Shown piece by piece: positions 56,978-64,000 of a stretch of 64,000 nucleotides of DNA. The stretch's first letter is position 1. The number at the start of each line of letters is the position of its first letter. Source of the DNA: Fuscovulum ytuae (GTDB lineage: Bacteria > Pseudomonadota > Alphaproteobacteria > Rhodobacterales > Rhodobacteraceae); NCBI RefSeq assembly GCF_029953595.1, contig NZ_CP124535.1, forward strand, positions 744,001-808,000, in the 5' to 3' direction. A model generated the notes under the pieces. The model was not told where the DNA came from and did no database searches. It worked only from the letters and a program-made list of their open reading frames with translations. The translations under genes and the position numbers were made by a program.

Positions 56978-58114
56978 ATGAAGCATATTGCGATTTTTTG
57001 TGATGGGACCTGGAACCATCTGGACGCGGCAGAGCCCACGAATGTCGCGATCCTGTCGAAGAACGTGCCGCCCGTGACAACGGACGGGGTGGTGCAGCGG
57101 GCGATCTATTTGCCGGGGGTCGGGACGCGGCGGGAAAAGGCCGGGATCATCGAGACGGCAGTGGATCGGGTGACGGGGGGTGCCTTCGGCTGGGGTCTGA
57201 ACGCGCGGCTGGAGGCGGCCTATCGCGAGGTGGCGGAAGAGTATCGGCCGGGGGATCGGCTGTTTCTGTTCGGCTTTTCGCGCGGGGCCTATATGGCGCG
57301 GTCGCTGGCGGGGCTGTTGCGGACCTGCGGGTTGCCTGTGGAGGCGACGAAGGGCCGGATCGGCGAGGCGATGGAGCGCTATCGCCGCCGTGCGCCAGGA
57401 TCGCACCCGGATGCGCCTGATCCTTTGCGATTTCGCGCCGCCTATTCGCCGATGCTGGCCACCAGCGAGACGGACCGAATGGTCCGGCCCGGCCCGGTGG
57501 CGATGCTGGCGGTGGATTATCTGGGGGTGTGGGACACGGTGGGGGCGCTGGGTGTGCCGGACCAGTTCGCGGGCTTGGCGGGATTTTTCAACGGGAAATA
57601 CAAATTCCACGACTTGCGGCTGTCGAGCATGGTGAAAGCGGCGCGTCATGCCGTGGCGATTGACGAGCGGCGCAAGACCTTTCCCCCGACGCTATGGGAG
57701 AACCTGACCGATCTGAATGCGGGCGAGGGGGAGCGGCCCTATCGGCAGGAATGGTTTCCGGGCACGCATGGCGGCGTGGGCGGCGGCGGGCCGATCCGGG
57801 GCCTGTCGAATGCGGCGCTGTTGTGGATCGTGGAGGGGGCCGAGGCGGCGGGGATGCAGGTTTCGCCTGCAATGAAGGCAGCGGCTCAGGCGGGGGTGCA
57901 GATCGATGCGCCTTTGGACAATCACCCGCCGTCACACAGCCCGGTGGCGCGGATGCTGTCGCGGAATGCGGCGGATCGGGCACCGCCGCCCTCGCTGAGC
58001 GCTATTTCTGATCTGGCGCGTGAAAGGTGGCGGTTGCACGGCTATCGCCCTGTGCCGCTGCGCCCCTTTGGGCCACGCTTGGACCCTGCTGTGATGCCGG
58101 AGGAGTGGGGTTAG
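56978..58114 (+). CDS. DUF2235 alpha/beta-hydrolase
   Basis: A 378-residue DUF2235 protein: [13 protein letters not shown] near the N-terminus and nucleophile elbow [11 protein letters not shown] with Ser101. The family includes T6SS phospholipase effectors (Tle1) but also many stand-alone enzymes. No T6SS, immunity or VgrG gene is nearby and no signal peptide is seen, so a housekeeping lipase/hydrolase role is more likely. ATG 56978 is preceded by GAGGGTGTTGAAGGG. Confidence 0.85.
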   Translation: MKHIAIFCDGTWNHLDAAEPTNVAILSKNVPPVTTDGVVQRAIYLPGVGTRREKAGIIETAVDRVTGGAFGWGLNARLEAAYREVAEEYRPGDRLFLFGFSRGAYMARSLAGLLRTCGLPVEATKGRIGEAMERYRRRAPGSHPDAPDPLRFRAAYSPMLATSETDRMVRPGPVAMLAVDYLGVWDTVGALGVPDQFAGLAGFFNGKYKFHDLRLSSMVKAARHAVAIDERRKTFPPTLWENLTDLNAGEGERPYRQEWFPGTHGGVGGGGPIRGLSNAALLWIVEGAEAAGMQVSPAMKAAAQAGVQIDAPLDNHPPSHSPVARMLSRNAADRAPPPSLSAISDLARERWRLHGYRPVPLRPFGPRLDPAVMPEEWG

Positions 58115-58701
58115 GCGAAAAAGGGGGCGACCTTGGCGCGGACCCAATCCCAAAGGGCAGGGGCACCGCGCGCGACTTTGGACCCGACGCGGGTATCGAG
58201 CTGATCCAGCGTCACGTTATAGGTGATCCATGTCCCACCGCCCGATTGCAGATTGGCCATGACGGGCTGCACGCGGTCGAGGCTTTTGGCGAAACGGGCA
58301 TCGGGTGTTTCGGCGGCCTCGAATTCATCCCAGAGGGCGCGGAACCGGGTGGCGAGGTCGGGCGGCAGCAGGCCGAAGATGCGGTCGGCGGCGCGCTGTT
58401 CGGCCTCTTGCGTCTCGGTCGAGGCATGGGCTTTGCCATTGGCGGAATGAATGGGGACATCGCCCACGTCAATTTCCACAAGGTCGTGGAGCAGGAGCAT
58501 CTGGATGACGCGGGTGATATCGACCCCCGGTTCGGCCTGATCGGCGAGGGTCAGGGCATAGAGCGCAAGGTGCCAGCTGTGTTCGCCGGAATTTTCGCGG
58601 CGTGAGCCATCGCAAAGCGTGGTGGCGCGGAGGACGGACTTCAGGCGGTCCGCCTCGTTCAGAAAGGCGAATTGCGCGGCGAGGCGGTCGTCGGGCGTCA
58701 T
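58111..58701 (-). CDS. HD-domain phosphohydrolase (YfbR-like)
   Basis: A 196-residue HD-domain protein. Metal ligands are visible: His41 (GEHSWH), His72-Asp73 (LLLHDLVEIDVGD) and a distal Asp in the SLDRVQPV segment. It resembles YfbR/5'-deoxynucleotidase-type HD proteins that hydrolyse dNMPs. ATG 58701 overlaps the stop of the upstream small gene; TTG 58704 is not needed. Its 3' end overlaps the DUF2235 stop by 4 bp on the other strand. Confidence 0.85.
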   Translation of the reverse strand: MTPDDRLAAQFAFLNEADRLKSVLRATTLCDGSRRENSGEHSWHLALYALTLADQAEPGVDITRVIQMLLLHDLVEIDVGDVPIHSANGKAHASTETQEAEQRAADRIFGLLPPDLATRFRALWDEFEAAETPDARFAKSLDRVQPVMANLQSGGGTWITYNVTLDQLDTRVGSKVARGAPALWDWVRAKVAPFFA

Positions 58702-58964
58702 CAATGGCCGCTATCGGCCCCGCGTGGGGCGGCGGGCGCGGCGGTGCCAGACCGTTTGGCGGCCAGCGAGCGGGCAAGGAAATCGCGCCCGCGCTTTTCG
58801 GCCAGCCGAACGCGGACAGCGGTCATGAAGGCCTCTTGCGTGGTGGGCGACAATTCACCCAGCACCTTGGACATCTTTTCGTAAAACCGATCATCACCAA
58901 GTTCACCCTGCGCCTCAAGGACATCCTTGGCGAGCGCATCGGCAAGTTCCTCGATCACGCGCAT
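58701..58964 (-). CDS. Conserved 87-aa hypothetical protein
   Basis: A small helical, charged protein (MRVIEELADALAKDVLEAQGELGDDRFYEKMSKVLGELSPTTQEAFMTAVRVRLAEKRGRDFL). It overlaps the alpha/beta-hydrolase stop and the HD gene start, each by about 3 bp, so the three are translationally coupled. No domain is recognised; function unknown. Confidence 0.65.
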   Translation of the reverse strand: MRVIEELADALAKDVLEAQGELGDDRFYEKMSKVLGELSPTTQEAFMTAVRVRLAEKRGRDFLARSLAAKRSGTAAPAAPRGADSGH

Positions 58965-59623
58965 CAGCGAGAGCCTTCGGTCAGGCGGCGGCGGACATAT
59001 TCGCTGACCGTGTCGATCATCGGTTTCATATGCGCCTCTTCATCCTTGAAGAAGTGATCCGCGCCTTCGATTTCCTTGTGGGTGATCGTGATGCCCTTTT
59101 GTTCGTGCAATTTGTTCACCAATTGCTTGGTGTCCTTGGGCGGGGCGACACGGTCGGCAGAGCCGTTGATGATCAGGCCCGAGGAGGGGCAGGGGGCGAG
59201 GAAGGAGAAGTCGTAAAGGTTCGCGGGTGGCGCGACCGAGATGAAGCCTGTGATTTCCGGGCGGCGCATCAGAAGCTGCATCCCGATCCATGCACCGAAG
59301 GAAAAGCCCGCGACCCAGCAATGTTTCGCGTTCTGGTTCATCGATTGCAGGTAATCCAGCGCCGAGGCCGCATCGGAAAGTTCGCCGATGCCTTGGTCAT
59401 ATTCGCCCTGGCTGCGGCCCACGCCCCGGAAGTTGAAGCGCAGGACCGTGAAGCCCAGATTGTAGAAGGCGTAATGCAGGTTATAGACGACCTTGTTGTT
59501 CATCGTGCCGCCATATTGCGGATGCGGATGCAGCACGATGGCTATGGGCGCGTCACGGTCTTTCTGGGGATGGTAACGGCCTTCGAGACGGCCTTCGGGG
59601 CCTGCGAAAATCACTTCGGGCAT
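58964..59623 (-). CDS. Alpha/beta-hydrolase (dienelactone hydrolase-like)
   Basis: A 219-residue cytoplasmic hydrolase: LHPHPQYGGTMNNKVV, FRGVGRSQGEYDQG, nucleophile Ser108 in GFSFGAW, acid in NGSADRVAPP and His in GADHFF. This is a conserved alphaproteobacterial family of unknown substrate. It is the first gene of a tightly packed minus-strand trio with the 87-aa protein and the HD phosphohydrolase, and it diverges from the iscR-suf operon. Confidence 0.85.
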   Translation of the reverse strand: MPEVIFAGPEGRLEGRYHPQKDRDAPIAIVLHPHPQYGGTMNNKVVYNLHYAFYNLGFTVLRFNFRGVGRSQGEYDQGIGELSDAASALDYLQSMNQNAKHCWVAGFSFGAWIGMQLLMRRPEITGFISVAPPANLYDFSFLAPCPSSGLIINGSADRVAPPKDTKQLVNKLHEQKGITITHKEIEGADHFFKDEEAHMKPMIDTVSEYVRRRLTEGSR

Positions 59624-59655
59624 GCGTGTCGCGCCTGTCTTTCCTTGAGCGATTG

Positions 59656-59693
59656 TTGACGGCTTCGCTCGGACAATTTAGAACCATTCCAAA
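59656..59693 (+). promoter_or_regulatory. iscR-suf promoter with overlapping Irr-type box
   Basis: TTGACG (59656-59661), a 17-bp spacer and TAGAAC (59679-59684) form a sigma-70-type promoter. TTTAGAACCATTCCAAA (59677-59693) matches the alphaproteobacterial Irr/ICE palindrome TTTAGAA-N3-TTCTAAA with one mismatch and covers the -10. Irr represses under low iron/haem conditions, so the suf operon may be iron-regulated. The iscR ATG is 86 bp downstream. Confidence 0.65.
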
Positions 59694-59778
59694 GCGCGGC
59701 CCTCAGGGCGCGGTTCGGGGTCGGTCTGGAGGTAATGGGCCGAAAACCCCGCGTCAATGTTTTTGGAGGGGTGTCGCC

Positions 59779-60243
59779 ATGAAACTCTCGACCAAGGGGC
59801 GTTATGCGATGGTGGCGCTGGCCGATTTGGCGCTGGCGAAAGGCGATGATCTGGTGTCGCTGGCCGAGGTGGCGAAGCGGCAGGATATCAGCTTGCCCTA
59901 TCTGGAGCAGTTGTTTGTCAAGCTGCGCCGCGCAGGGCTTGTGGAGGCGGTGCGGGGACCGGGGGGCGGCTATCGGCTTGCGCGCAGCCCCGATGCGATC
60001 CGCGTGTCGGATGTTCTGGAGGCGGTGGAAGAGACGGTCGATGCGCTGCATACGGGGGCGGGCGTGTCCGGCGGGCTGTCGGGGACCAAGGCGCAGAGCC
60101 TGACCAATCGGCTGTGGGAGGGGTTGAGCGCGCATGTCTATGTGTTTTTGCACCAAACCCGGCTTTCGGATGTGATCCGCAACCAGATGACGCCTTGCCC
60201 CGCGGTGCCTGCGCTGTTCCGGGTGGTGGATGAAGATGCGTGA
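59779..60243 (+). CDS. iscR: Rrf2-family regulator IscR without the Cys triad
   Basis: A 154-residue Rrf2 winged-HTH regulator: MKLSTKGRYAMVALADLALAKG, then ISLPYLEQLFVKLRRAGLVEAVRGPGGGYRLA. It is the first gene of the suf operon. The three cysteines that hold the 2Fe-2S cluster in E. coli IscR (92, 98, 104) are absent; the only Cys is 140. R. sphaeroides IscR is also reported to lack this triad, so this is a lineage variant rather than a defect. Confidence 0.88.
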   Translation: MKLSTKGRYAMVALADLALAKGDDLVSLAEVAKRQDISLPYLEQLFVKLRRAGLVEAVRGPGGGYRLARSPDAIRVSDVLEAVEETVDALHTGAGVSGGLSGTKAQSLTNRLWEGLSAHVYVFLHQTRLSDVIRNQMTPCPAVPALFRVVDEDA

Positions 60244-60284
60244 CCAGTCCTGTGGCGTTCCGCCGGGGCGGTCGTCGGAATTAA

Positions 60285-60303
60285 GTATTTGGGCCAAGGT
60301 GAA
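60285..60303. repeat. Short interspersed repeat before the desulfurase gene
   Basis: GTATTTGGGCCAAGGTGAA differs from 23088-23106 by one base; it ends two bases before the start codon and contributes the GGTGA ribosome-binding site. Confidence 0.5.
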
Positions 60304-60305
60304 CC

Positions 60306-61337
60306 ATGGGGTCTAGGGTCTATCTGGACTGGAACGCGACGGCGCCTTTGCGGGGCGAGGCGCGGGCGGCCATGATTGCCGCGATGGATGTGGTGGGGAA
60401 CCCGTCATCGGTGCATGCCGAAGGGCGCGCGGCGCGGGCGCTGGTGGAGCGCGCACGGGCGCAGGTGGCGGCGGCGGTTGGCTGCAAGCCAGCGGAAGTG
60501 GTGTTCACCTCTGGGGCAACAGAAGCGGCGGCGGTGCTGGGCCGGTTGCCGGTGGCGCGGGTGGAGGTTGACCCTACGGCGCATGATTGCCTTTGGTCGC
60601 AGCGGCGCGATGGGGAGGGCAGCCGGGCCATAGGCTGGGGTTATGCCAATAATGAGACAGGGGTGATTGCCGAGCCGTCTGCGCGCGAGGATGGCGCGCC
60701 CCTGATGCTGGATATCGTGCAGGCGGTGGGGAAGGTGCCGTTTTCCTTTGCCTGGAGCGGGGCGGAGATGGCGGTGGTGTCGGCCCATAAGTTCGGCGGG
60801 CCAAAGGGGATTGGCGCGTTGATCTTGCGGGATGGGGTGGAGGTGACCCCCGCGCTGACCGGGGGCGGGCAAGAGATGGGGCGGCGGGCCGGGACCGAGA
60901 ATATCATCGGCATCGCCGGTATGGGCGCGGCGGCCGAGGCGGCGGCGCGCGATCTGGCCGATGGGGTCTGGGACGAGGTGGCCGAACTTAGAAATATTCT
61001 AGAAAGCGCATTGTCCTCGGTGGCAAACAATACTATTTCCGTCGGGAATGATATGCCTCGGCTGCCCAACACGCTGTGCCTGATCGCGCCCGGCTGGAAG
61101 GGCGAGACGCAGGTGATGGCGATGGACCTTGCCGGTTACGCCATTTCGGCGGGATCGGCCTGTTCGTCGGGCAAGGTGCGGCCAAGCCGCGTGTTGCTGG
61201 CGATGGGCCATGACGAGGCGCAGGCGGCACAGGCGATCCGCGTATCGCTGGGGCCGGGTGTGACGAAAGAAGAGGTGCTGCGCTTTGCCGATGTTTGGTC
61301 GGCGCAGTATCGCAAGGCCCTGAGCCGGGCTGCATGA
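60306..61337 (+). CDS. Cysteine desulfurase (NifS/IscS-like)
   Basis: A 343-residue class V aminotransferase. The PLP Lys162 is in [11 protein letters not shown] and the catalytic Cys286 in [14 protein letters not shown]; the active-site Cys loop is of the group I (IscS/NifS) type. It is about 40 residues shorter than IscS. It supplies sulfur for Fe-S assembly between iscR and sufB; a separate sufS may lie beyond the window. The start overlaps a short intergenic repeat. Confidence 0.87.
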   Translation: MGSRVYLDWNATAPLRGEARAAMIAAMDVVGNPSSVHAEGRAARALVERARAQVAAAVGCKPAEVVFTSGATEAAAVLGRLPVARVEVDPTAHDCLWSQRRDGEGSRAIGWGYANNETGVIAEPSAREDGAPLMLDIVQAVGKVPFSFAWSGAEMAVVSAHKFGGPKGIGALILRDGVEVTPALTGGGQEMGRRAGTENIIGIAGMGAAAEAAARDLADGVWDEVAELRNILESALSSVANNTISVGNDMPRLPNTLCLIAPGWKGETQVMAMDLAGYAISAGSACSSGKVRPSRVLLAMGHDEAQAAQAIRVSLGPGVTKEEVLRFADVWSAQYRKALSRAA

Positions 61338-61380
61338 CGTGGAAAGACCGGGGCGCTTGCCCCGCCGTGGAGATGGACCG

Positions 61381-62898
61381 ATGACCGAAGCCGCACTGAA
61401 GGACGCAAGCATCCGCGATGGCGTCGATCGTGAGACGATCGAAACCGTGCAGGCCATGGCCGGGAAATACAAATACGGCTGGGAAACCGAGATCGAGACG
61501 GAATATGCGCCGAAAGGCCTGTCGGAGGATATCGTCCGGCTGATTTCCGAAAAGAACGGCGAACCCGAATGGATGCTGGACTGGCGTCTTGCGGCCTATC
61601 GGCGCTGGGTGAAGATGGAAGAGCCCCGCTGGGCGATGCTGAATTACCCGGAAATCGACTATCAGGACCAGTATTACTACGCCAAACCCAAGAGCATGGC
61701 CGTCAAGCCGAAGTCGCTGGATGAGGTGGACCCGAAGCTTTTGGCGACCTATGCCAAGCTGGGCATCCCTTTGAAGGAGCAGGCGCTGCTGGCAGGGGTC
61801 GAGGCACCCGAGGGCGAGCGGAAAGTCGCGGTGGATGCGGTGTTCGATTCCGTGTCCGTGGGCACCACTTTCAAGGCGGAACTGGCCAAGGCGGGCGTGA
61901 TCTTTTGTTCGATCAGCGAGGCGGTGCGTGAGCATCCGGAGCTGGTGAAGAAATATCTGGGGTCGGTTGTGCCGCAATCGGACAATTTCTTTGCCACTTT
62001 GAACAGCGCCGTATTTTCGGACGGGTCCTTCGTCTATATCCCCGAAGGTGTGCGCTGCCCGATGGAGCTGAGCACCTATTTCCGCATCAATGCCGAGAAT
62101 ACGGGGCAGTTCGAGCGGACGCTGATCGTTGCCGAAAAAGGATCTTACGTCTCATATCTGGAGGGCTGCACCGCGCCGAAGCGGGACACCCACCAGCTGC
62201 ATGCGGCGGTGGTTGAGATTGTCATCCTTGAGGATGCCGAGGTGAAATATTCGACCGTGCAGAACTGGTATCCCGGCGATGAGGAAGGCCGGGGTGGCAT
62301 CTACAACTTTGTCACCAAGCGGGCCGATTGCCGGGGGGCACGGTCCAAGGTGATGTGGACCCAAGTTGAAACGGGGTCGGCGATCACATGGAAATACCCG
62401 TCCTGCATCCTGCGCGGCGATGACAGCCAAGGCGAGTTCTACTCCATCGCCATCGCCAACAATGCCCAGCAGGCGGATACCGGCACCAAGATGGTGCATC
62501 TGGGCAAGAACACGAAATCGCGGATCGTCTCCAAGGGGATTTCGGCGGGTCGGGCGCAGAATACCTATCGGGGGCTTGTCAGCATGCACCCGAAGGCCAC
62601 GAATTCGCGCAACTATACGCAATGCGACAGCCTGCTGATCGGCGACAAATGCGGGGCGCATACGGTGCCTTACATTGAGGTGAAGAACAACTCGTCGCGC
62701 GTGGAGCATGAGGCGACCACGTCCAAGGTGGACGAAGACCAGCTGTTCTATTGCCGGTCGCGCGGGATGGATGAGGAAGAGGCGGTCGCGCTGGTGGTGA
62801 ACGGCTTCTGCAAAGAGGTGCTTCAGGCACTGCCGATGGAGTTTGCGCTGGAAGCCCAGAGCCTTGTGGCGATCAGCCTTGAAGGGTCGGTGGGGTAG
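61381..62898 (+). CDS. sufB: Fe-S cluster assembly scaffold SufB
   Basis: SufB (505 residues) is the scaffold of the SufBCD complex. The N-terminus ([46 protein letters not shown]) and the beta-helix core ([65 protein letters not shown]) are highly conserved. ATG 61381 is 43 bp after the desulfurase. A perfect palindrome and a YbjQ-like gene follow. Confidence 0.96.
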   Translation: MTEAALKDASIRDGVDRETIETVQAMAGKYKYGWETEIETEYAPKGLSEDIVRLISEKNGEPEWMLDWRLAAYRRWVKMEEPRWAMLNYPEIDYQDQYYYAKPKSMAVKPKSLDEVDPKLLATYAKLGIPLKEQALLAGVEAPEGERKVAVDAVFDSVSVGTTFKAELAKAGVIFCSISEAVREHPELVKKYLGSVVPQSDNFFATLNSAVFSDGSFVYIPEGVRCPMELSTYFRINAENTGQFERTLIVAEKGSYVSYLEGCTAPKRDTHQLHAAVVEIVILEDAEVKYSTVQNWYPGDEEGRGGIYNFVTKRADCRGARSKVMWTQVETGSAITWKYPSCILRGDDSQGEFYSIAIANNAQQADTGTKMVHLGKNTKSRIVSKGISAGRAQNTYRGLVSMHPKATNSRNYTQCDSLLIGDKCGAHTVPYIEVKNNSSRVEHEATTSKVDEDQLFYCRSRGMDEEEAVALVVNGFCKEVLQALPMEFALEAQSLVAISLEGSVG

Positions 62899-62899
62899 T

Positions 62900-62921
62900 C
62901 AAAAATCTTCGAAGATTTTTG
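62900..62921. repeat. 22-bp perfect palindrome after sufB
   Basis: CAAAAATCTTC (62900-62910) is followed immediately by its reverse complement GAAGATTTTTG. A related sequence, AATCTTCGAAGAAATT, lies at 41640 after the bfr remnant. It could fold as a terminator-like hairpin on either strand between sufB and the YbjQ gene. Confidence 0.6.
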
Positions 62922-62936
62922 TCGGGAGAGTGACGG

Positions 62937-63248
62937 ATGATCGTGACGACCACGCCTTCGGTGGAAGGCTATCAGATCGCGGATTACCTTGGCATCGTGA
63001 CGGGCGAGGCGATCATGGGGGCCAATATCGTGCGCGACCTGTTTGCCGGGATCACCGATATCATCGGGGGTCGGTCAGGTGCCTATGAGGCAAAGCTGGC
63101 CGATGCGCGCGAAACCGCGCTGCATGAGATGCAAGAGGCCGCGCGGGCCAAGGGGGCCAATGCGGTGGTCGGGGTCGATCTGGATTACGAAGTGATCGGC
63201 CAGATGCTGATGGTGTCGGCCAGCGGCACGGCTGTACGGTTGGGCTGA
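62937..63248 (+). CDS. YbjQ/UPF0145-family protein
   Basis: A 103-residue YbjQ-like protein ([67 protein letters not shown]). The family forms pentamers and has been proposed to bind metal, but its role is not established. It sits between sufB and sufC in the same orientation, 38 bp after sufB, so it may be part of the suf transcript. Confidence 0.85.
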   Translation: MIVTTTPSVEGYQIADYLGIVTGEAIMGANIVRDLFAGITDIIGGRSGAYEAKLADARETALHEMQEAARAKGANAVVGVDLDYEVIGQMLMVSASGTAVRLG

Positions 63249-63352
63249 CGGGCGGTTTGACGCAATGCTTGGGAATGCCATGATCTTTTCCAACTGCGGA
63301 CAAGGTTCGCGGGCAGGGTGCACGCCATGTGCAACCTATGCTGGTGAATTTC

Positions 63353-63601
63353 ATGGCCCTCGACCAAATGCTGTCTTTCGATCCCAAAGCGGATTTCGCC
63401 AATCGCGTGGCGCGTATTCAGGCGGGCGGGTTGCATACCAACCGGACGCTGTTTGTGGGCAACGAAGAGGCGCTGGCCCTGCCGCCGGGCGCGTTTCGCA
63501 AGAAGCCGCGCAAATCGCGGTTTTTGCCGATGTTTTTGGCCTTGGTGACCTGCGGGGCGGGCGTCTTTGTCGTGACCATGGCGTCGGTCAATCTTTTCTG
63601 A
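63353..63601 (+). CDS. Small membrane protein in suf operon
   Basis: An 82-residue protein of unknown family with one C-terminal helix (FLPMFLALVTCGAGVFVVTMASVNLF) and a basic segment (RKKPRKSRF) before it, consistent with a tail anchored in the inner membrane. ATG 63353 has GGTGA five bases upstream; ATG 63338 is an alternative. It lies between the YbjQ gene and sufC. Confidence 0.55.
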   Translation: MALDQMLSFDPKADFANRVARIQAGGLHTNRTLFVGNEEALALPPGAFRKKPRKSRFLPMFLALVTCGAGVFVVTMASVNLF

Positions 63602-63655
63602 CGGGCCACGCGCCCGTTCATCAACACGGGCCGCTTGGGCGGCCAGACAACAACC

Positions 63656-63684
63656 GGGGGCGTCGCGCGGCGACGGCCCCCTTT
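63656..63684 (+). terminator. Hairpin upstream of sufC, possible attenuator
   Basis: GGGGG-C-GTCGC (63656-63666) pairs with GCGAC-G-G-CCCCC (63670-63681), one bulge, around GCG; only TTT follows, so termination is likely partial. Confidence 0.45.
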
Positions 63685-63706
63685 GGCATTTAGAACGGGG
63701 CCTGCG

Positions 63707-64000
63707 ATGCTTGAGATCAAGAACCTGCATGTGAAGCTTGAGGAAGAGGATAAGCAGATCCTCAAGGGCGTCGACCTGACGGTAAAGGCCGGCGAGGTGC
63801 ATGCCATCATGGGGCCGAACGGATCGGGCAAGTCGACCCTGTCCTATGTGCTGGCAGGCCGCGAAGGCTATGAGGTGACCGAAGGCAGCGCCACGCTTGA
63901 GGGCGAGGAACTGCTGGAGATGGAACCCGAAGAGCGGGCGGCATCGGGGCTGTTCCTTGCCTTCCAATATCCGGTGGAAATTCCTGGCGTGGGCAACATG
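63707..64000 (+). CDS. sufC: Fe-S assembly ATPase SufC (3' end outside window)
   Basis: The first 98 codons of SufC, the ABC-type ATPase that works with SufB and SufD on Fe-S assembly. Walker A is GPNGSGKST; the start [11 protein letters not shown] and [12 protein letters not shown] are typical. The Q-loop segment is present; the signature and Walker B lie beyond the window. Confidence 0.95.
   Translation, partial: MLEIKNLHVKLEEEDKQILKGVDLTVKAGEVHAIMGPNGSGKSTLSYVLAGREGYEVTEGSATLEGEELLEMEPEERAASGLFLAFQYPVEIPGVGNM

Noticed and set aside
56978-58114. DUF2235 protein as a type VI secretion effector
   Set aside because: No T6SS, VgrG or immunity gene nearby and no secretion signal.

Overview
The window is GC-rich, densely packed bacterial chromosome. 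Gene content and order point to an alphaproteobacterium of the Rhodobacter group (Rhodobacteraceae/Paracoccaceae). The main pointers are the argS-SPOR-nagZ-scpA-scpB cluster, the MerR-ihfA-fabH-plsX-rpmF-yceD cluster beside bamE, a two-domain dCTP deaminase, a CckA-type hybrid kinase, a SOS box of the GTTC-N7-GTTC type at recA, and an iscR-suf cluster with an Irr-like box. Almost all of it is core genome. I see no prophage, insertion sequence, CRISPR array or rRNA.

Layout. 1-4043 (+): end of argS, SPOR protein, nagZ, scpA, scpB and a 70-aa protein, mostly with ATGA-type overlaps. 4044-9680 (-): two-domain dcd, tRNA-Pro(GGG), MerR regulator, ihfA, fabH, plsX, rpmF, yceD. 9895-14295: bamE, msrB (-), olsB, an ABC-F ATPase and a small outer-membrane barrel. 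14348-25523: PLP decarboxylase (-), a 636-bp non-coding region with a possible Cys-rich leader peptide, cysS, cimA, a methyltransferase, a phytoene-synthase-like protein, a Hint-domain protein, an MFS transporter (-), an AlkA-type glycosylase, an esterase and glk (-).

25547-34743 is an alpha-glucoside island. A LacI-type regulator, a GH1 beta-glucosidase and glucokinase lie on the minus strand. Diverging from them are aglE, aglF, aglG, aglA and aglK. The products would import a glucoside, hydrolyse it in the cytoplasm and phosphorylate the glucose. Three CG-centred operator-like sites lie in the divergent region.

34803-46014: speB-type ureohydrolase and LysR (-), a PhyH-like oxygenase, a TehA/SLAC1 channel, a glutamine amidotransferase (-), guaB, a decayed bacterioferritin gene, a short-chain reductase, an RsmB-type methyltransferase, cckA and a sulfotransferase-like gene (-). 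46224-58701: recA under two LexA-type boxes, alaS, DUF1330, a class II amidotransferase, LysR, typA (-), yitT (-) with a paired operator over its promoter, a DUF1127-like small gene, icd (-), DUF2235 and an HD phosphohydrolase (-).

58701-64000: a small protein and an alpha/beta hydrolase (-), then the Fe-S assembly operon iscR, cysteine desulfurase, sufB, ybjQ-like, a small membrane protein and sufC, which runs off the window. An Irr-like box overlaps the -10 of the predicted iscR promoter.

The least explained structures are non-coding. They are a dispersed element of four TGTG units at exact 12-bp spacing (two copies), the paired GGTCA/TGACC operators at yitT, the putative Cys leader before cysS, and an interspersed GAGGATATTT-type repeat.
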